64,000 bases of DNA, taken from assembly GCA_025677835.1 (NCBI GenBank), contig JAIXMR010000031.1, positions 151,040-215,039 of the forward strand, read 5' to 3'. Position numbers and translations under genes: made by a program. Under the pieces are notes generated by a model, which saw only the letters and a program-made list of their open reading frames with translations, was not told where the DNA came from and ran no database searches. Source of the stretch: Sporodiniella umbellata (Eukaryota; Mucoromycota; Mucoromycetes; Mucorales; Rhizopodaceae). Shown piece after piece: positions 12,886 to 25,239 of the stretch (the stretch's first letter is position 1; every line of letters starts with the position of its first letter).

Positions 12886-14967
12886 TGTGTTTGCTAAGCA
12901 AAATTCAAAAGAGGGAGAAAACAGAAAGACATAGACAAATTCGTACTACAAGCACCCTGTTTTTGTTTTATATAAAAATTATTCTTTTATGACAGACAAT
13001 GGAATAATAAAGGTTTTGAAAAAATTATTTCGGTTCTACATACGACCTTTTTTTTTTCAGTAAAGTTGAACTGTGTTATTAAATGAGCAACTTGTCTTGG
13101 CTGAAAAAGCTTATTGATTTCGAAGGATATAGGGAATGCATATCTATGACCTATCATTGAAGCCACCTTCTATCTGATGTTGCTTACTACTGAGGTATAG
13201 TTTTACAAAGGAAGGTAAACGTATTTTTAGGATAATTTTTGAAGCCTTGCGCTTACTGTGGTGCAAACTCAGCACAGTCTATAAGCAGGGAAATACGTAT
13301 AGACTATTTTGTATACGAGTTTCAGGTAAATGGATAATAGAGAATCTACAGTATTCACACAAGTGATATAATGCCATATTTTAAGGCGAGTACTGATAGA
13401 AAAACTTTAGAAGATGTCACAAGGCTTCTTTGTTGACTTCAAAAATCGAATATTTGGTAATGTATGTGTTGACAGCAGCAAAGGGTGGATAGAAACAACG
13501 TTTTCTGCTATCAAAATGAACATCATGTACGGCTGCATATTACTGTTTTTTTGGCTTGATATATAGCTTCGTCGAAAGATATAATCCTTACCGATGTCAT
13601 CCTTTAAGCTTCCTGATTAATACACAAGTTTTTCAAACCAAAAATGCTGGAATTGTAATAGAATTAGTTTTCAAAAAAAAAAGTGTGAATCGTAACTTGT
13701 AGTTGCAACTGGAAATAGTTTTAACTTTTACTTAACTCGAGTCAAAAAAAAAGCGATAGCCAAATCATACTGTCATGTAAATCGTATATCTGCCAGAATA
13801 TTACCAAGCTGCCTCCCCCTGCACAAGCACAAATTGATACATCATTAGAGCTATATATAAAGTTTATATTTACAGATTGAAAAAAAAAGACAGTTGTCTT
13901 GAAATTCGTGAAGCGATAGACCCAAACATAAAATAGTCCCTTTCTTTCTTATGTTTGATTATAACAGGGTATTATACAGCAGTTTGGTTAAAAAAACCAA
14001 CACTCAAAGCAAACGGAAAGGATGGCTAATGTTTCTTTTTTTAAAAAAAATAGTACAACACTATTAATCACGGTTTTTCGCAAAACTGATATAGACCAAT
14101 GGTAGTCCAGTTTAATGGAGAAAACCAAGTACAGTGGAACGTTGTCACTGGAAAAGATGTAGTTTGCTAACGTACTGTGTTCTATAATTCGAGCTGTATT
14201 CAAATATTGCCAAGAGACTCCCACCCTGGATGTTTTTGAATACCGTCAATAGGATGTTACTTGATCTTCCTTTGCCCCCGAAAAAGGGGTTTCATTTTCT
14301 TTTATAGACTAGACTAAGGTCTTTGGATATCAAACAAGAAACAGAAAAGGTCTAGTATTAATACATATAGCATCTTGGCGCTATTTTATACTAAAACTAT
14401 ATTCATTTCTACGGTTGATTCTTTTATTTTTTTTGCTTTAAAAAAAGTTTCAATAAATGAGGGATACAATTAACAGAGTATACCTTTGTTAAACCAATAT
14501 CTGTTCTTCGTAGCCACAATAAAATTTCATATCCGATTTAATTTTACTGAAGATAGAAAACCATTGAAACCCCAATTCCGTATTGGCAGTCTAATATTTC
14601 AACTGTTGAAACAGCCATACATGGTTCATTATCTTATTCAGTAAGTTTATGAAGCAATGATATGTCTATTGATTAAATAAGGCATGACGTAAAGATAAAT
14701 GTTTCAACATCGTTGTTTTTTTTTTTTTTTTTTTCATATATAGACAAACCTAATGAATAAAAATACAGGAAATCACAATGGAGAAAATATTACCGAGCTG
14801 TCAATGCAAAACTGAAACACGATGCTTATTTGCCAAAAAAAAAAAAAAAATACTGAGGTAATTTACTATGGAATAAAAAACAAGAGTCGTAGAAAAAAGT
14901 ATAAAAAGGGAGCGCTATATAGATAGCAGCATGATTTTTTTTTTACCTCTGCTTTAGTATCTAAATC
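12886..14967. other. 2.1-kb intergenic region
   Basis: No supported gene on either strand. A minus-strand open frame at 13988-14224 has no family character. A/T runs occur near 14717-14735 and 14836-14850. The end holds the FAS1 gene promoter. Confidence 0.65.
14900..14910 (+). promoter_or_regulatory. TATA box of the FAS1 gene
   Basis: TATAAAAAGGG lies 58-68 bp upstream of the ATG at 14968, followed by a short leader with a T9 run. A strong TATA fits an inducible secreted-protein gene. Confidence 0.55.
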
Positions 14968-16214
14968 ATGAAAATTTTTAAGAACCTTGCTACTGCTTTG
15001 TTTTGCGTCGTGTTGGTTGCTGCACAAGATGACAGCGCCCCCTCAACTAACGGGTCTGCAGATAATGGTGATACTACTGTAGGCTCCACTATCTTCGAGA
15101 TGCTGAGTACCAATGGTAGCGCATACAATAGCTCTGGTTTTGTCAATCTCTTAAACTCTGATACTGGTTACCAGTCTATCATTCAAATCTTATCTGAGCC
15201 CACAAACAATTTGACTGCTTTTATCCCTGACGATAGTGTTCTTACCAATATTGTCAATGCTTACAAAAAGTTCAACTACGATCATCATATCAACACAACT
15301 TCTGAGTATCCACCTGCCAATTGGAGCTACCATAACGTGAGCGTTCTGGATGTTCTTTACTATCACGTAGTCAACGAGAGCTTCCTGTTGACTAATTTGA
15401 CTACTGGCAATGTGAGCATTGCGTATTCTCTCTTGAACAACAGTGACATAGACCATCTCGTCAATTCTAGTTTGCCAATTCTCATTCAATCAAACGCTAC
15501 TTACGAAAATGCTACAAACCAAACATGGGTACAAGAAAATGCTGAATATCTTAAGTTTAACGTGGGAAATGGAGTCAACTTCTCAACAGTAGCATTGAAC
15601 GATTTAAACGCCACTAACGGTCATTTCAATATTATAAAATCAGGTACAGACTCCATATGTCTATTTGATGAAGCTCATAGTTCCTTATAGTTCTTATTCC
15701 ACCTTTGGAGCCTTCTCTGACCATCCCTGAAGTAAGCAATGTCACCTATTTCAAAAAATTACTTCATCAGTATCCCATGTTGAACTCTTCTCTTGATAAT
15801 GCTATGAACGTAAGTTTGATATACATTTACATACATATGGATATGTATAGATAGCTAACAAGTCATTAGTTCACAATTTTTGCACCTATTGACAAAGCGT
15901 TCAAAGACTTAAACATTCAGAATTATGATATTGAGGCACTAAGACAGTTAGCCTCCTCGCATGTTGTTCAGGGCATATACTATAGCACCAATTTTACCAA
16001 TGTTACTGATCCTGTTCACGAGCTCAACTTGACTACATTCAACAATAACAGTACTTTACCCGTTTCTGTAAACGGTTCTCTTATTGAACTCAACGGTACA
16101 GCAAAGGTGGTTCGCTCCAACATATTCTTCAATAATGGTGTTTTACACATTATTGATCGTGCTCTAAATGCCACTACAAATGTCACCACAAATGCCACCA
16201 GTGGTTCCGCTTAA
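14968..16214 (+). CDS. Secreted fasciclin (FAS1)-domain glycoprotein
   Basis: A 379-residue protein from three exons (14968-15643, 15691-15809, 15870-16214). It has a signal peptide (KIFKNLATALFCVVLVAAQ). Two FAS1-type repeats can be seen. The first contains LTAFIPDDSVL, VLYYHVVNESFL and GHFNIIKS. The second contains FTIFAPIDKAF, LASSHVVQGIYY and NGVLHIIDRAL. I count roughly 28 N-x-S/T sequons, so the mature protein should be heavily N-glycosylated. FAS1 proteins mediate adhesion at the cell surface or matrix. No convincing GPI signal or membrane span follows the second repeat, so it is probably secreted or wall-retained. It converges on enoyl-CoA hydratase with 55 bp between stops. Confidence 0.88.
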
Positions 16215-16269
16215 GCATTTGACAAAGCCAATATAAAATTTATCAATAAAGCTACCTAATTACATTTAT

Positions 16270-17590
16270 TTATTTGTTGGTAAATTTGGCAGCTCTCTTT
16301 TCAGCGAAAGCATTCATTCCTTCGATTTGATCAGCCTATTGTAAAAATAAAGATAAGTACGTTTTATAGCTACACTGTGTCCTTACAGTTCCAAAAAGAG
16401 ATTGGAAGAGGATGCGTTCCCAGCGCAAACCAGAAGAAAGAGAAACATCAAAGGCTGATGAAAAGATGTATTAGTATATCTATATTGTCACCTTTCTTTT
16501 CGAGACTACTTACACTTATTGATGGCTTCCTTAGCCATCTGAACGGAAGGTTGACTCATTTTAGCAATTTTGTTACCAACCTTAACAGCTTCATCTACGA
16601 GCTGTTCGGGAGGGAAAACCTTGCTAACAAGACCTGTTTCGCGTTTAGTAAATCGTATTCTGTTTCATTGATTTTCTATAATCTTACCAGCTTGGAGAGC
16701 TTCTTGAGCGTCCAAGTTGACTGTACCAGTCAAAACCATTTCCATGGCCTTTGACTTGCCAACGGCTTTGACGAGGCGCTGAGTACCACCGGCACCAGGG
16801 ATGACACCCAACTTGATCTCAGGTTGTCCAAAAACAGCTTTTTCACCAGCGTAAATGATCTAAATAGAGTGCAAAAATTCCAAAAAGTGAATAAACGTAT
16901 AAAGTAGATAGAAAAATTTATCTTACATCACACATCATAGCCAATTCACAGCCACCACCAAGCTAATTTAAAACAAACGGTAAAAAAAAAAAAAACACAC
17001 CTGTATATAGCAAATACTTACTGCAAATCCGTTAACAGCAGCAATAACGGGCTTCTTAAAATCAACCATTTCAGCCCAGTGACCCAAGAAGTTCTTTGTG
17101 TAAGTGTCGATGAACTTATAGTCTTTCATTTCTTTGATGTCTGCACCAGCTAAAAAAAAAGGGGGGGGAGAGTGTTGGTGGCTTTTCGGTACAAGAATAA
17201 GTAAAAGTAAAAACATACCAGCAAAGGCCTTTTGGGAGCCGGTGATAACAACGGCGCCAATGTTTTCATCAGCTTCATACTTGGCAAGAGCGTTGTTTAC
17301 TTCGTGGAACAAGTCTCCACACAAAGCATTTAAAGCCTTAGGACGGTTCAAAGTGATAAGCCCAACTTTTTCTCTGGTTTCAGTCAAGATATGTGTATAT
17401 TCTTGAGTAGCCACAGCCTCTATGAGGAAGTTATTAGTACAAAATGTCGCGCTTTTTTCGTTTTTTTTTTTTTTTTTTTTTTAAAAAAAAATATACGTTT
17501 GCGAGCTAAAGAGGCAGAAAAGGCACGGGTGGCCATTTTAGAGCAGGACAAAGGCTTGGTGACAGCAGGGCTAATGAGATTTCTGAGCAT
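16270..17590 (-). CDS. Mitochondrial enoyl-CoA hydratase (short chain, ECHS1 type)
   Basis: About 290 residues from eight exons. The presequence is in exon 1 (17497-17590: [19 protein letters not shown], then [10 protein letters not shown]). The crotonase fold follows. [13 protein letters not shown] starts it, and [11 protein letters not shown] is the oxyanion-hole block, split by an intron. The active-site glutamates lie in [11 protein letters not shown] and [17 protein letters not shown], corresponding to Glu144 and Glu164 of the rat enzyme. The C-terminus has [10 protein letters not shown]. It hydrates 2-trans-enoyl-CoA in beta-oxidation and branched-chain amino-acid degradation. Intron 1 contains a T22-A9 palindromic tract. 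An internal GTG frame near 17414 is not the start, because the upstream exon supplies the ATG and targeting peptide. Confidence 0.93.
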
Positions 17591-17899
17591 TTTGAAACTT
17601 TCTTTTTAGTTTTGCAAGAAAAAAAGAATAACGCCAAAAAATAAAATAAAGAACATTTATTTACGGGATTTGATTTTTAAACTTTAGTCATCTAATGCCT
17701 TTAAAGAATAGATGAAACCGCTTTTTGATACACGCAAAAAATATTGTTACTCTAATAATTTATGCACAATAATGGTGTCACTTTAATCTTTCTTTCTTTC
17801 ACTACTTTACTGCTTTGTATTTTTAGTTTTTATTATTATTAGCTAGTCTTGTCTATGTAGACAAGTTTTCCCATACTCTTTAAATATTCCCACGGTTAC
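17591..17899. other. Intergenic region
   Basis: A 309-bp AT-rich spacer between the enoyl-CoA hydratase start and the FMP32-like stop. It serves as promoter of the former and 3' flank of the latter. No gene seen. Confidence 0.6.
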
Positions 17900-18770
17900 T
17901 TAGTTGAAAAAGTGAATGTAACCTAAGAGAGTATAAATTCATGTTGCTCAAAACACGCAGGGCGTTTACCTAGAACCAAGGTGCCAGCGCCAGTGATTGT
18001 CCCAATCATATACTGTAGTATCTGTAGCTTGATTTTCTCCATTTGACGTTTTAGCTCTTGTATTTCATTACCAATTTTCTCGTCTGTTTCTTGAAGTCTA
18101 TTGTGCTGCTCAACTGTTTCATCTCTAATACGACCCTTATCTAAGTTCAGGTCAAGTCGGACTCCCGCATGACTTCGAACAATCTCCTCTCGTAGCACTT
18201 TTTTCAGTTTCTCGATTTCTCCTTTGATTCTCTCGTTTGCAAATTTGACTTCTTCTACATCGCGCTTTTCCATGACATGTATCTCACTTTTAAGTTTACT
18301 GAGATCTCGCTTGTACTGACTAATGGTCTGTCTGGATTAGAAGCCAGTTGCATCACAGATTTAATTTACCTGTTCCTGTTCTGCCTTACTCACTAAGTCG
18401 CTAGTAACATTTATAGTACTAATCCATGATAGTTATTTGAGGAAATGTTAAGCTTTTAGTCATAAAACTGCTAAAAAAATACCTTTCTTCAACTACATCG
18501 TCAAGGGCATGAATGACAGTATTAGCTTGAGCAGGAGAGAAACCTTCCTTCTCCAGTAATCGAGCAAATCTTTCAGCATCAAAGTATGGTGTATTGACTT
18601 TGTTTTCTGACTTTGCTGAGGCTCTGGTTCTTAAGCGTCTTGTGTTGTGTATAGAAGATGAATAAAATCTGTGAAATCTGTCTATTGCTCAAAAAATAAA
18701 TAAACAAAAAAACCTTAGTTTCTCTACCTATATGGCATGACTGTATAGCGGTCTTTGCTATTAAACTCAT
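17900..18770 (-). CDS. FMP32/CCDC90 (MCUR1-like, DUF1640) mitochondrial coiled-coil protein
   Basis: About 225 residues from several short exons, starting at 18770 (MSLIAKTAIQSCHI) with a basic presequence (RRLRTRAS). Diagnostic features are the family head FDAERFARLLEKEGFSPAQA, a long coiled coil (IKGEIEKLKKVLREEI), the conserved RLDLNLDKGRIRDE motif, and a single C-terminal membrane anchor YMIGTITGAGTLVLG ending GYIHFFN. The last seven codons come from a separate exon; reading through the final intron gives a false tail. In yeast FMP32 helps cytochrome c oxidase assembly. Animal MCUR1 affects calcium-uniporter assembly and proline metabolism. The function here is inferred. Confidence 0.88.
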
Positions 18771-19491
18771 CTGTTAGCTTGTATATTTGTGTGTATAAAA
18801 CAAAAGGATAAAAATAAGTGACGTTATTGTATTTATTTTCTTTTTCAACTTTAAGACTGTCAAGCAGTAAAAAAAAAAAAACAGACTATCAATAGCTTGA
18901 TAACGAACCTTTGTTTTTTTTGCTAGACTGAGTGTTTTATGTCGTTTCAGTTTACAAAAAGTTACTTTAAAATGATTACTGTTACCAATAGGCCTTGAGT
19001 AGCCTTTGTAGAGCAGTATTTTTTAGATCGCCACTCCACCTGCCTAGTTTTTACAGTAGAGTGAATATTTTAGATAAACAGTCAAATGAATGCAAACAAA
19101 ACTTCACTTGTGCTCTTGGAAATTACAGGTTTTATTCTTTCTGCTTTTTACAGGCACCATACCTAGCTGTTGGTAAAGTTCAAAATCATTCAGATTAGAG
19201 TGAAATTACAGCCAAAAGCGACGATTTTTTAAGAAATGTCAGATATACTTGAGACTCTTTTTTTTTTTTTTTTTTTTGGATAAGAGCCACAGTTTTATAT
19301 ATTATTAAAGGCAAATAGACCTTTATCTTATTACCCTTTTTTTGGTTTTTCACAAGAAAACCTGTTTCGCGTTTGTATTTGAGACGCATGTTTGTTTGGC
19401 AACTGTATGACTAAAAATTCATATTAACTGACAGGGCCAATTAAAAGCCTTTTTTTTTTTCAAAATTATTTTTTGCATTTTAACTTTTAAC
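18771..19491. other. Divergent intergenic promoter region
   Basis: A 721-bp spacer between divergently transcribed FMP32-like and Rad60-like genes. It contains T17 (19258-19276) and T10 runs, with no conserved ORF. Confidence 0.6.
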
Positions 19492-20961
19492 ATGAGCGAT
19501 TTTGACATTCTTAATGCTGGAAACAAAAAATCCTTTTTTTCTTCACTCAACAAACGTAAGCTTCATGCCCAAAAAAACTTGTAGAAAACGAAATATAGAA
19601 ACACTCTTTCATAGGAAAGAGACTGGGCTATGACGATTCCGAATCTTCCGACGATGATAGCACTTTCAGTAGACACCCTAAACATATCCACGAAAACCCC
19701 AACAAAAAACTACCGGCAAAGCAGGAGTCTAAAGCAAAAAAATCAACAGAACAAAATTTGCCTAAACAAGAGTTGACTGAACAGTTACATAAACGAACTC
19801 TCAGACCGACGCTGCATATTAATGACACTCCGCAAACAACGAATGTAGAGCTCCCCACCAGCTTTGAAAAACTACAAGGGCAGCTGGAATCGGTAACGCC
19901 AATGACAATAAAAGAGCCGAAAGAACTTTCTTCTCCTATTAAAGAGCAGCTTGTTATGTAAGTTAGCGAAACCAAGAGAAAGAGAAAGCGCATTAGGCAA
20001 TAATGGACTCAATAAGCCCAGTACTAGTTTGTCTTCTGACGAGAACGATCAGGAATCAAACAGCATTACGGATGTAGGCATTGACGATTTGGATCCTGAT
20101 TTAGCCATATATTTAAAGGAAGACAATAATAAACCTGTAGAGCCCAAAAAAATCACAATCAAACTACAATATGTTACTCCAGAGCATGCAACAGATTCAC
20201 AGTATACAGCCATTATAGAAAAGTTGTTGAAACCAATGAAAGTAATTGTGATGAATGTAAGTAGTCTTTTTTCATCTCTTTCTTTCTGAAAAAATAAGCT
20301 TTAAATGACAATAATATTATTTATTTTCAGGATGAACAATTCGATAAAATCCTAACTATATTCTGCAACCACAAAAAATTAAAAAAGGCAGAGGTAGTTT
20401 TGAGCTATAAAGAAGACAAAGTTTTTGTACGAGGAACGCCAGCAGGCCTTGGTATGGACGGACCAGAAACTCACCTAATGTGTAAAAAATCTCTGCCTTT
20501 TTTCATAACGTTTCTTTAAGTTTTACCTAGCAGTTATCTTTTTCTTATAGATGTCTATCCAATACATACATGGGATGAAAAGCTGATAAAGGAAGAACAG
20601 ATAAAGTCTGAATTGAGATCAAAACTAGATCAGCCTGAACCGAGTATCGGGGACGAGGACACACTGTTGGAAGAAGACAATAAGATGATTATTAAATTAA
20701 GGGGAAGCGATAGAAAGGAAATCAGTCTTCGAGTGAAACCAGTAGAGTTATTAAGGGGTTGTTGGTAGTTTTGTTCTAATATCAACTGACATGTTTTAGA
20801 GTACTTTGTTATCTGCTGTTACTGATATGTACAAAAAAATAACTAAGATTGAGGGGAACATTCAACTCGATTTTGAAGGAGAACAGCTGGACCTGGATTT
20901 AACAATAAGCGGGACAGAGTTGGAAAGTGAGGATCTTCTTGAAGTAACTATTAAGAAATGA
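19492..20961 (+). CDS. Rad60/Esc2/NIP45-like SUMO-like-domain protein, with a frame change near 19958
   Basis: Roughly 400 residues. The N-terminus is acidic and disordered (GYDDSESSDDDS). A first ubiquitin-like region follows (KITIKLQYVTP to FCNHKKLKKAEVVLSYKEDKVFV). The C-terminal SUMO-like domain includes KMIIKLRGSDRKEISLRVKP, LLSAVTDMYKKI and LDFEGEQLDLDLTISGTELE. This is the layout of Rad60/Esc2/NIP45, which work with SUMO ligases in DNA repair and genome stability. Introns at 19556 onward, after 20256, near 20480 and near 20730 are clear from frame and splice sites. Between exons at about 19958 the frame changes by one. The only donor is GTAAGT at 19958, and acceptors keeping frame would give an intron of 19, 25 or 31 bp. 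That is shorter than any other intron here, so an indel or pseudogenising frameshift is also possible. Confidence 0.78.
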
Positions 20962-21074
20962 ATAGCAATAACAAGAATTTTAAAAATAAAATATTTTTGT
21001 GAGAAATATGCTATCCCTTTACTATAAATATATTGTTTCCATTCCCTATCTTTTTTCTTTTTATCTTAAAAATT

Positions 21075-22511
21075 ATGGTACGCTTTCACGCTTTAATTTT
21101 TGCCACTTTGGCTAGTGTCTACGCTTTGAGCCCCGAGGCTGCCATCAAATTAAAAACTGAATTGGCTGCTGGAAATATCGTTCCTCATGGTAATAGCTTA
21201 ACTCACTTTCAATCTTGAAGCTAACTTAAACAGTGTTTGGGCAGTTTGAACCCAAGATGGAGTTAAAAGTTCAATATGATGATTTGGTTTTGACAAACGG
21301 TATGGAAATCACTTCAGTTCAAGCTAACAAAGCACCAATGGTTTCGTTTGAGCGTTTATCTGCAGATAAAGAGTATACTGTTGCCATGGTAAGTTTTTTT
21401 TTTTTTAAAAAAAAAATATAATGCTGTAGTTGAACTTAAGAAAATAAACTAAACGATAGTTTGACGCCAACACACGCCTTTATCATTGGGTTGTGACAAA
21501 CATCCATGGTAAGTAAATTCATATAATACGATTTTTTTTTTTTTTTTTTTGTATTCTAAATATACTAACGTTCTTTTTTTTTTTCAAAAAAAAACAAACA
21601 AACTTTAAGGTGTAGAGAACGATGGAACCTCAGCTAACATTCAAATCCCTTACAAGGAAACCATTCCTAACCACCGTTACATTTTTGCTGTATTTGAGCA
21701 AACAGAAAAAGACCAATTTATGGCTCTTAGCGATCACTTTGATATTAAAGAATTGACGAGCAACCGTCTTCAATTGGCCTCAGCTTTGTATATGCAGCAA
21801 AGAGACGGTATTGATTTAAAGAAACGGGCTGAAGAATCGCCTGAATTTCGTAAGATTGCCAACGGCCTTGCTGACAATTTAAGGGGAGTCTTGAAAGAAT
21901 ACGGTGTAGAGCTTGGTAGACAAATTGGAAAAAATGAAGATTACGATCAAGGGAGATCCTTTGCTTCATCTTTTGAAGCTATTCGAAGTATTTTAGAAGA
22001 AAGAAGACTTACCGATACAGATGGTAAAATTGCGTCTGCATCTTTAGTTGACCAAGGTGCGGCTTTTGCCTCATCTTTCGAGGCTATTAGAAGTGTGCTT
22101 GACGATAAACAAAAAGTACACAATATACCATCTCCATCCGTTCAGGCTATGGCTGTTCCTACCTCAGGTTATCAAGGCACAAATCAACTTATCAGTGACA
22201 GTGACCTTGAATCTATCAAATCTATTCAAAGTGTGATTGACAGAGTTGCTCGCGGCTTTCAAGGTCACGCCTCGGCACCAGCTAGTCCTCTTCAAACTCC
22301 TGCCCCATCATATGGTACTAGAAGCAGTCTTACACCTCAAAACAACGGCCCCGATACCAAACTGATTGATGATGTTTTGAACGTTATGGATAGCATACTG
22401 GATTTGCAGAAGAAAGTATCAAATCAAATTGAACAAAACAGACAAGCGAAAGGACGTGACAGCGAGTATAATTACGAATATGAGCCTCTCACTCCAAGCC
22501 GCGCCCTTTGA
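21075..22511 (+). CDS. Secreted PEBP-like protein with repeated C-terminal extension
   Basis: A 406-residue protein from four exons (21075-21189, 21234-21388, 21460-21508, 21610-22511). The start is taken at 21075 (MVRFHALIFATLASVYALS, a signal peptide) rather than 14 codons upstream, where the frame is only T-rich leader. The phosphatidylethanolamine-binding fold is recognisable from LYHWVVTNIHG and NHRYIFAVFEQ. The ligand motif DPDxPxR is degenerate (FDANTR), so ligand binding is uncertain. After the fold an extension of about 200 residues contains the duplicated segment FASSFEAIRS(I/V)L (each copy preceded by DQG), then a disordered Pro/Ser stretch and a terminal coiled coil. The role is unknown. 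It converges on the Cus2-like gene with 99 bp between stops. Confidence 0.8.
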
Positions 22512-22610
22512 AACACTCAATTTTAATTTTATTTAAACATTCTTTTTTTTTTTTTTGCAATTTTTTTCTTTTGGTTTTTTTTTGTTTCTTAAACATAAAT
22601 AAAACTAGGA

Positions 22611-23834
22611 TTATGGCGTCTTGACATTTTCTTCCCCACCTTGCTCTTCCAGCCATTTTGCATACTTCTCTAAACGCTGTTTTTCAGCTTCCTCGTCTTC
22701 TTGTGTGTTATTTTTGCCTCCGCTCTTTTCGTACTTCATTTTGCCATCAAATATCTCGGCAACGATTTGCTTTCCTGCAAAAAAACGGTTGTTCATCAAC
22801 TGTTATAGATTACGCTTAGTAAAAGGACATTTGATTGCTTATTGTTCTTACTAAAACGCATGCATCAGCGCTCTCTTTTTCTTTGAACCTTATAGAAATA
22901 ATGCCTCCTGGTGATTTCTTTACGAATTATTGAGTAAAACATGAGTGTCATAAGGACAAAATACTTACATCGTAAAGTATAACATTCGTTACTTCACCCA
23001 ACCTCTCACATTCATCACGTACATCTTCCTTCAATTCTAGTAAAAGCGTTGGGTCATCGTCCAACTCTTGTTGCGTATACATGTTCTTTAGGATAACAAT
23101 CTTTGCAAACTTCTCTTGTCTTTTTCCTGACTCATCGTCTACCCAATCTAGTCTTCTCTGAAACTGTTGCATTTTCTTTTTTAGTTTACTCTTGTTTGCC
23201 GTTTTTTTCTCAACAGGTCCTTTTTTCTCTTTAAAAACGGCCTTCGATACCAACATTTTTGTGTTCACATCTCCTGGTCTCAGCTCTGATTCATCCAACA
23301 ATTCTATTGCAAGTGGGATGGATTCCTCTTTAAAGTAACTAACTAAAGCATCTCCTTTTGGAATGCCATTGTCGTCTTTGTATATTTTGATTTTGGCTTC
23401 CCCTGTTTCCAAATCCTCCATAATCATGCCGCATTTACCGAAGGTTGTTTTTAGCTCTTCCTCAGTAGTGTCTTTAGGAAGTCCTGTAACATATACTGAA
23501 GTGATCTTTTCAATCTTGGGCTTTTTTTGAGTTTCGTCCTTGTCGTAAGTGGATAAAGGTCTTTTTGTTTTTTTCTCTTTAGGTTGAACTTCTTCTTCCA
23601 CTCCTTCAATAGCATAAACGGATGCTTGAGCTTGCATTAGTTCCTCATTGTACTTTGTTAAAAAAAAATCAGTAATCGCTATAGTGTTTTTGGATGTACC
23701 ATTGGAAACCAAGCATTCAGTTTTTCGTCGTACTCATAAGACAAATTGTCCTCGCCTACATAGAAATATTTCCCTGTCTCTTTGTTGATTTTGATGCGAG
23801 GATCGTTTGCAAAATTAGGTTTTAAAGCTGACAT
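22611..23834 (-). CDS. Tat-SF1/Cus2-type U2 snRNP splicing factor
   Basis: About 357 residues, starting at 23834 (MSALKPNFANDPRI) with introns that rejoin WFPM|YNEEL, LYD|KSPGG and CVL|LMNN. RRM1 holds VYVTGLPKDTTEEEL and the RNP1-like GDALVSYFK. RRM2 is the UHM-like half KIVILKNMY, then ECERLGEVTNVILYD, GIISIRFKEKESA and NNRFFAGKQIVAEIFDG, whose RF-containing loop is the UHM signature. Cus2/Tat-SF1 chaperones U2 snRNP by binding SF3b1 ligand motifs through the UHM. The C-terminal acidic/basic helix (KYAKWLEEQ) is family-like. Fungal Cus2 is small, as here, while animal Tat-SF1 has a long acidic tail. Confidence 0.92.
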
Positions 23835-25239
23835 GTTTAAAAAAATTTTTAAGCGTATCTGTTGGTCTGAAAAGGTTGATTTGCAATGCTACCTTTGTCG
23901 GCCAATCAAAGATTTTGTTTTGTAAATTGGCTACAAATAACTTTAAAAACGCTTTGTATTTTTAAAATCATAACAGGGTATTAAACTTTGCGTGTACTTT
24001 GGACATCTTATATATCAAACGTTATTAACTTACTGGAAGAGGGACCTACAGTAGGTTTGTGTTTTTTAGCTTTACCTCTATCCTATAGATTGACGAAAGT
24101 TATCAAGTATCAATAGTAGAGTAGTTTGCGTTAGATACAGCATGTTTGAGCAAAACTTTAGAGGTTTTTTTTTTTCTAGCTACTTAGTATGGGATGTATT
24201 CAAAAATGTCTTGTATGTATAATTTCGTTTTATATAACTCAATCACAAGTCCAAATTCTCAAAAAAAAAAAAAAAAAACAACGTCTTTTGTAACATTATG
24301 CTGTAAAGAAAGCTGTTGTTCATCAACTCATTTTTGTTTGTTAGCGATGAGCTATTGATATTAGAAATTACCTCAATAAAGTATGATCTGCTGAAGACTC
24401 GCATTATCTATACAAATGGTTGTAGAACTGACAGTTGTTATTATACCAAAGTGGTACACTTCAGGCTTTATAGATGTACAGTTGGAGGGAATGATCATTT
24501 GTTTTTTATACAAGAATTTTTAGTCTTTTTAAAAACTGTACACCGAAAATTGAATTGAACATTTAAAAAAAGTACTTAAAGACTATACAAACTGGTTCTA
24601 TTGAGCGACTGATGCCAGAAAGCTTTCCCATTTTTTTTTTCTGTCATCGCACCATAAAGCTATAATTTTATGAAAATCAAATACCAGAGCTCATATTTTG
24701 TTAATATGTCAGTAAGCAGCTGTATACAATTACTTTTTTGATTAGTGTTGTGTTGAAAGTTTTTTGTAAAAGTAAAATGATCATGTTTGAAGTGCTCTTA
24801 ATCTCTTTTATGGCGCCTTCAACTAACGTGACAAGTAGTTATGTTTCGTTTATATATACAGATACGCTTGTTGTAATTTCTATAGTCTTCCTTCAACCGC
24901 TTCCTTTGGTTTTGTGTTTAAAATCCTTGTGCCTGTGGTCTTAGAATTGAAGATTCTATACAAAAGTTTTCTTGTTTCTAAAAGCTTGGCAAATATGTAC
25001 TAAAAATCTTTTAACAAATCGTATTTTGGTTGAAAATACAATGTATCAGAAAAGAAATCAAAGTATAGTACAAGATAACCATTATAGGTCTCTAAAGCTC
25101 TCTTTGCGGACCATTTTACATGCAAAATTAAACTCTATACTTTATTCATCATGAATCGGCATTTGAATAGTACATAGGCATCTTTGCACTTCCGTCTTGA
25201 TTCCCCCCCTCGTTCTGTTTCTTTTTTTCTTTCAAACTA
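23835..25239. other. 1.4-kb intergenic region
   Basis: A divergent spacer between the Cus2-like and SCYL2-like genes. It contains A18 near 24263-24278. Short open frames (24316-25154) lack family character. No gene seen. Confidence 0.65.

Noticed and set aside
17391..17609. Plus-strand ORF opposite enoyl-CoA hydratase exon 1
   Set aside because: Shadow of the T/A-rich intron and of the presequence exon on the other strand.
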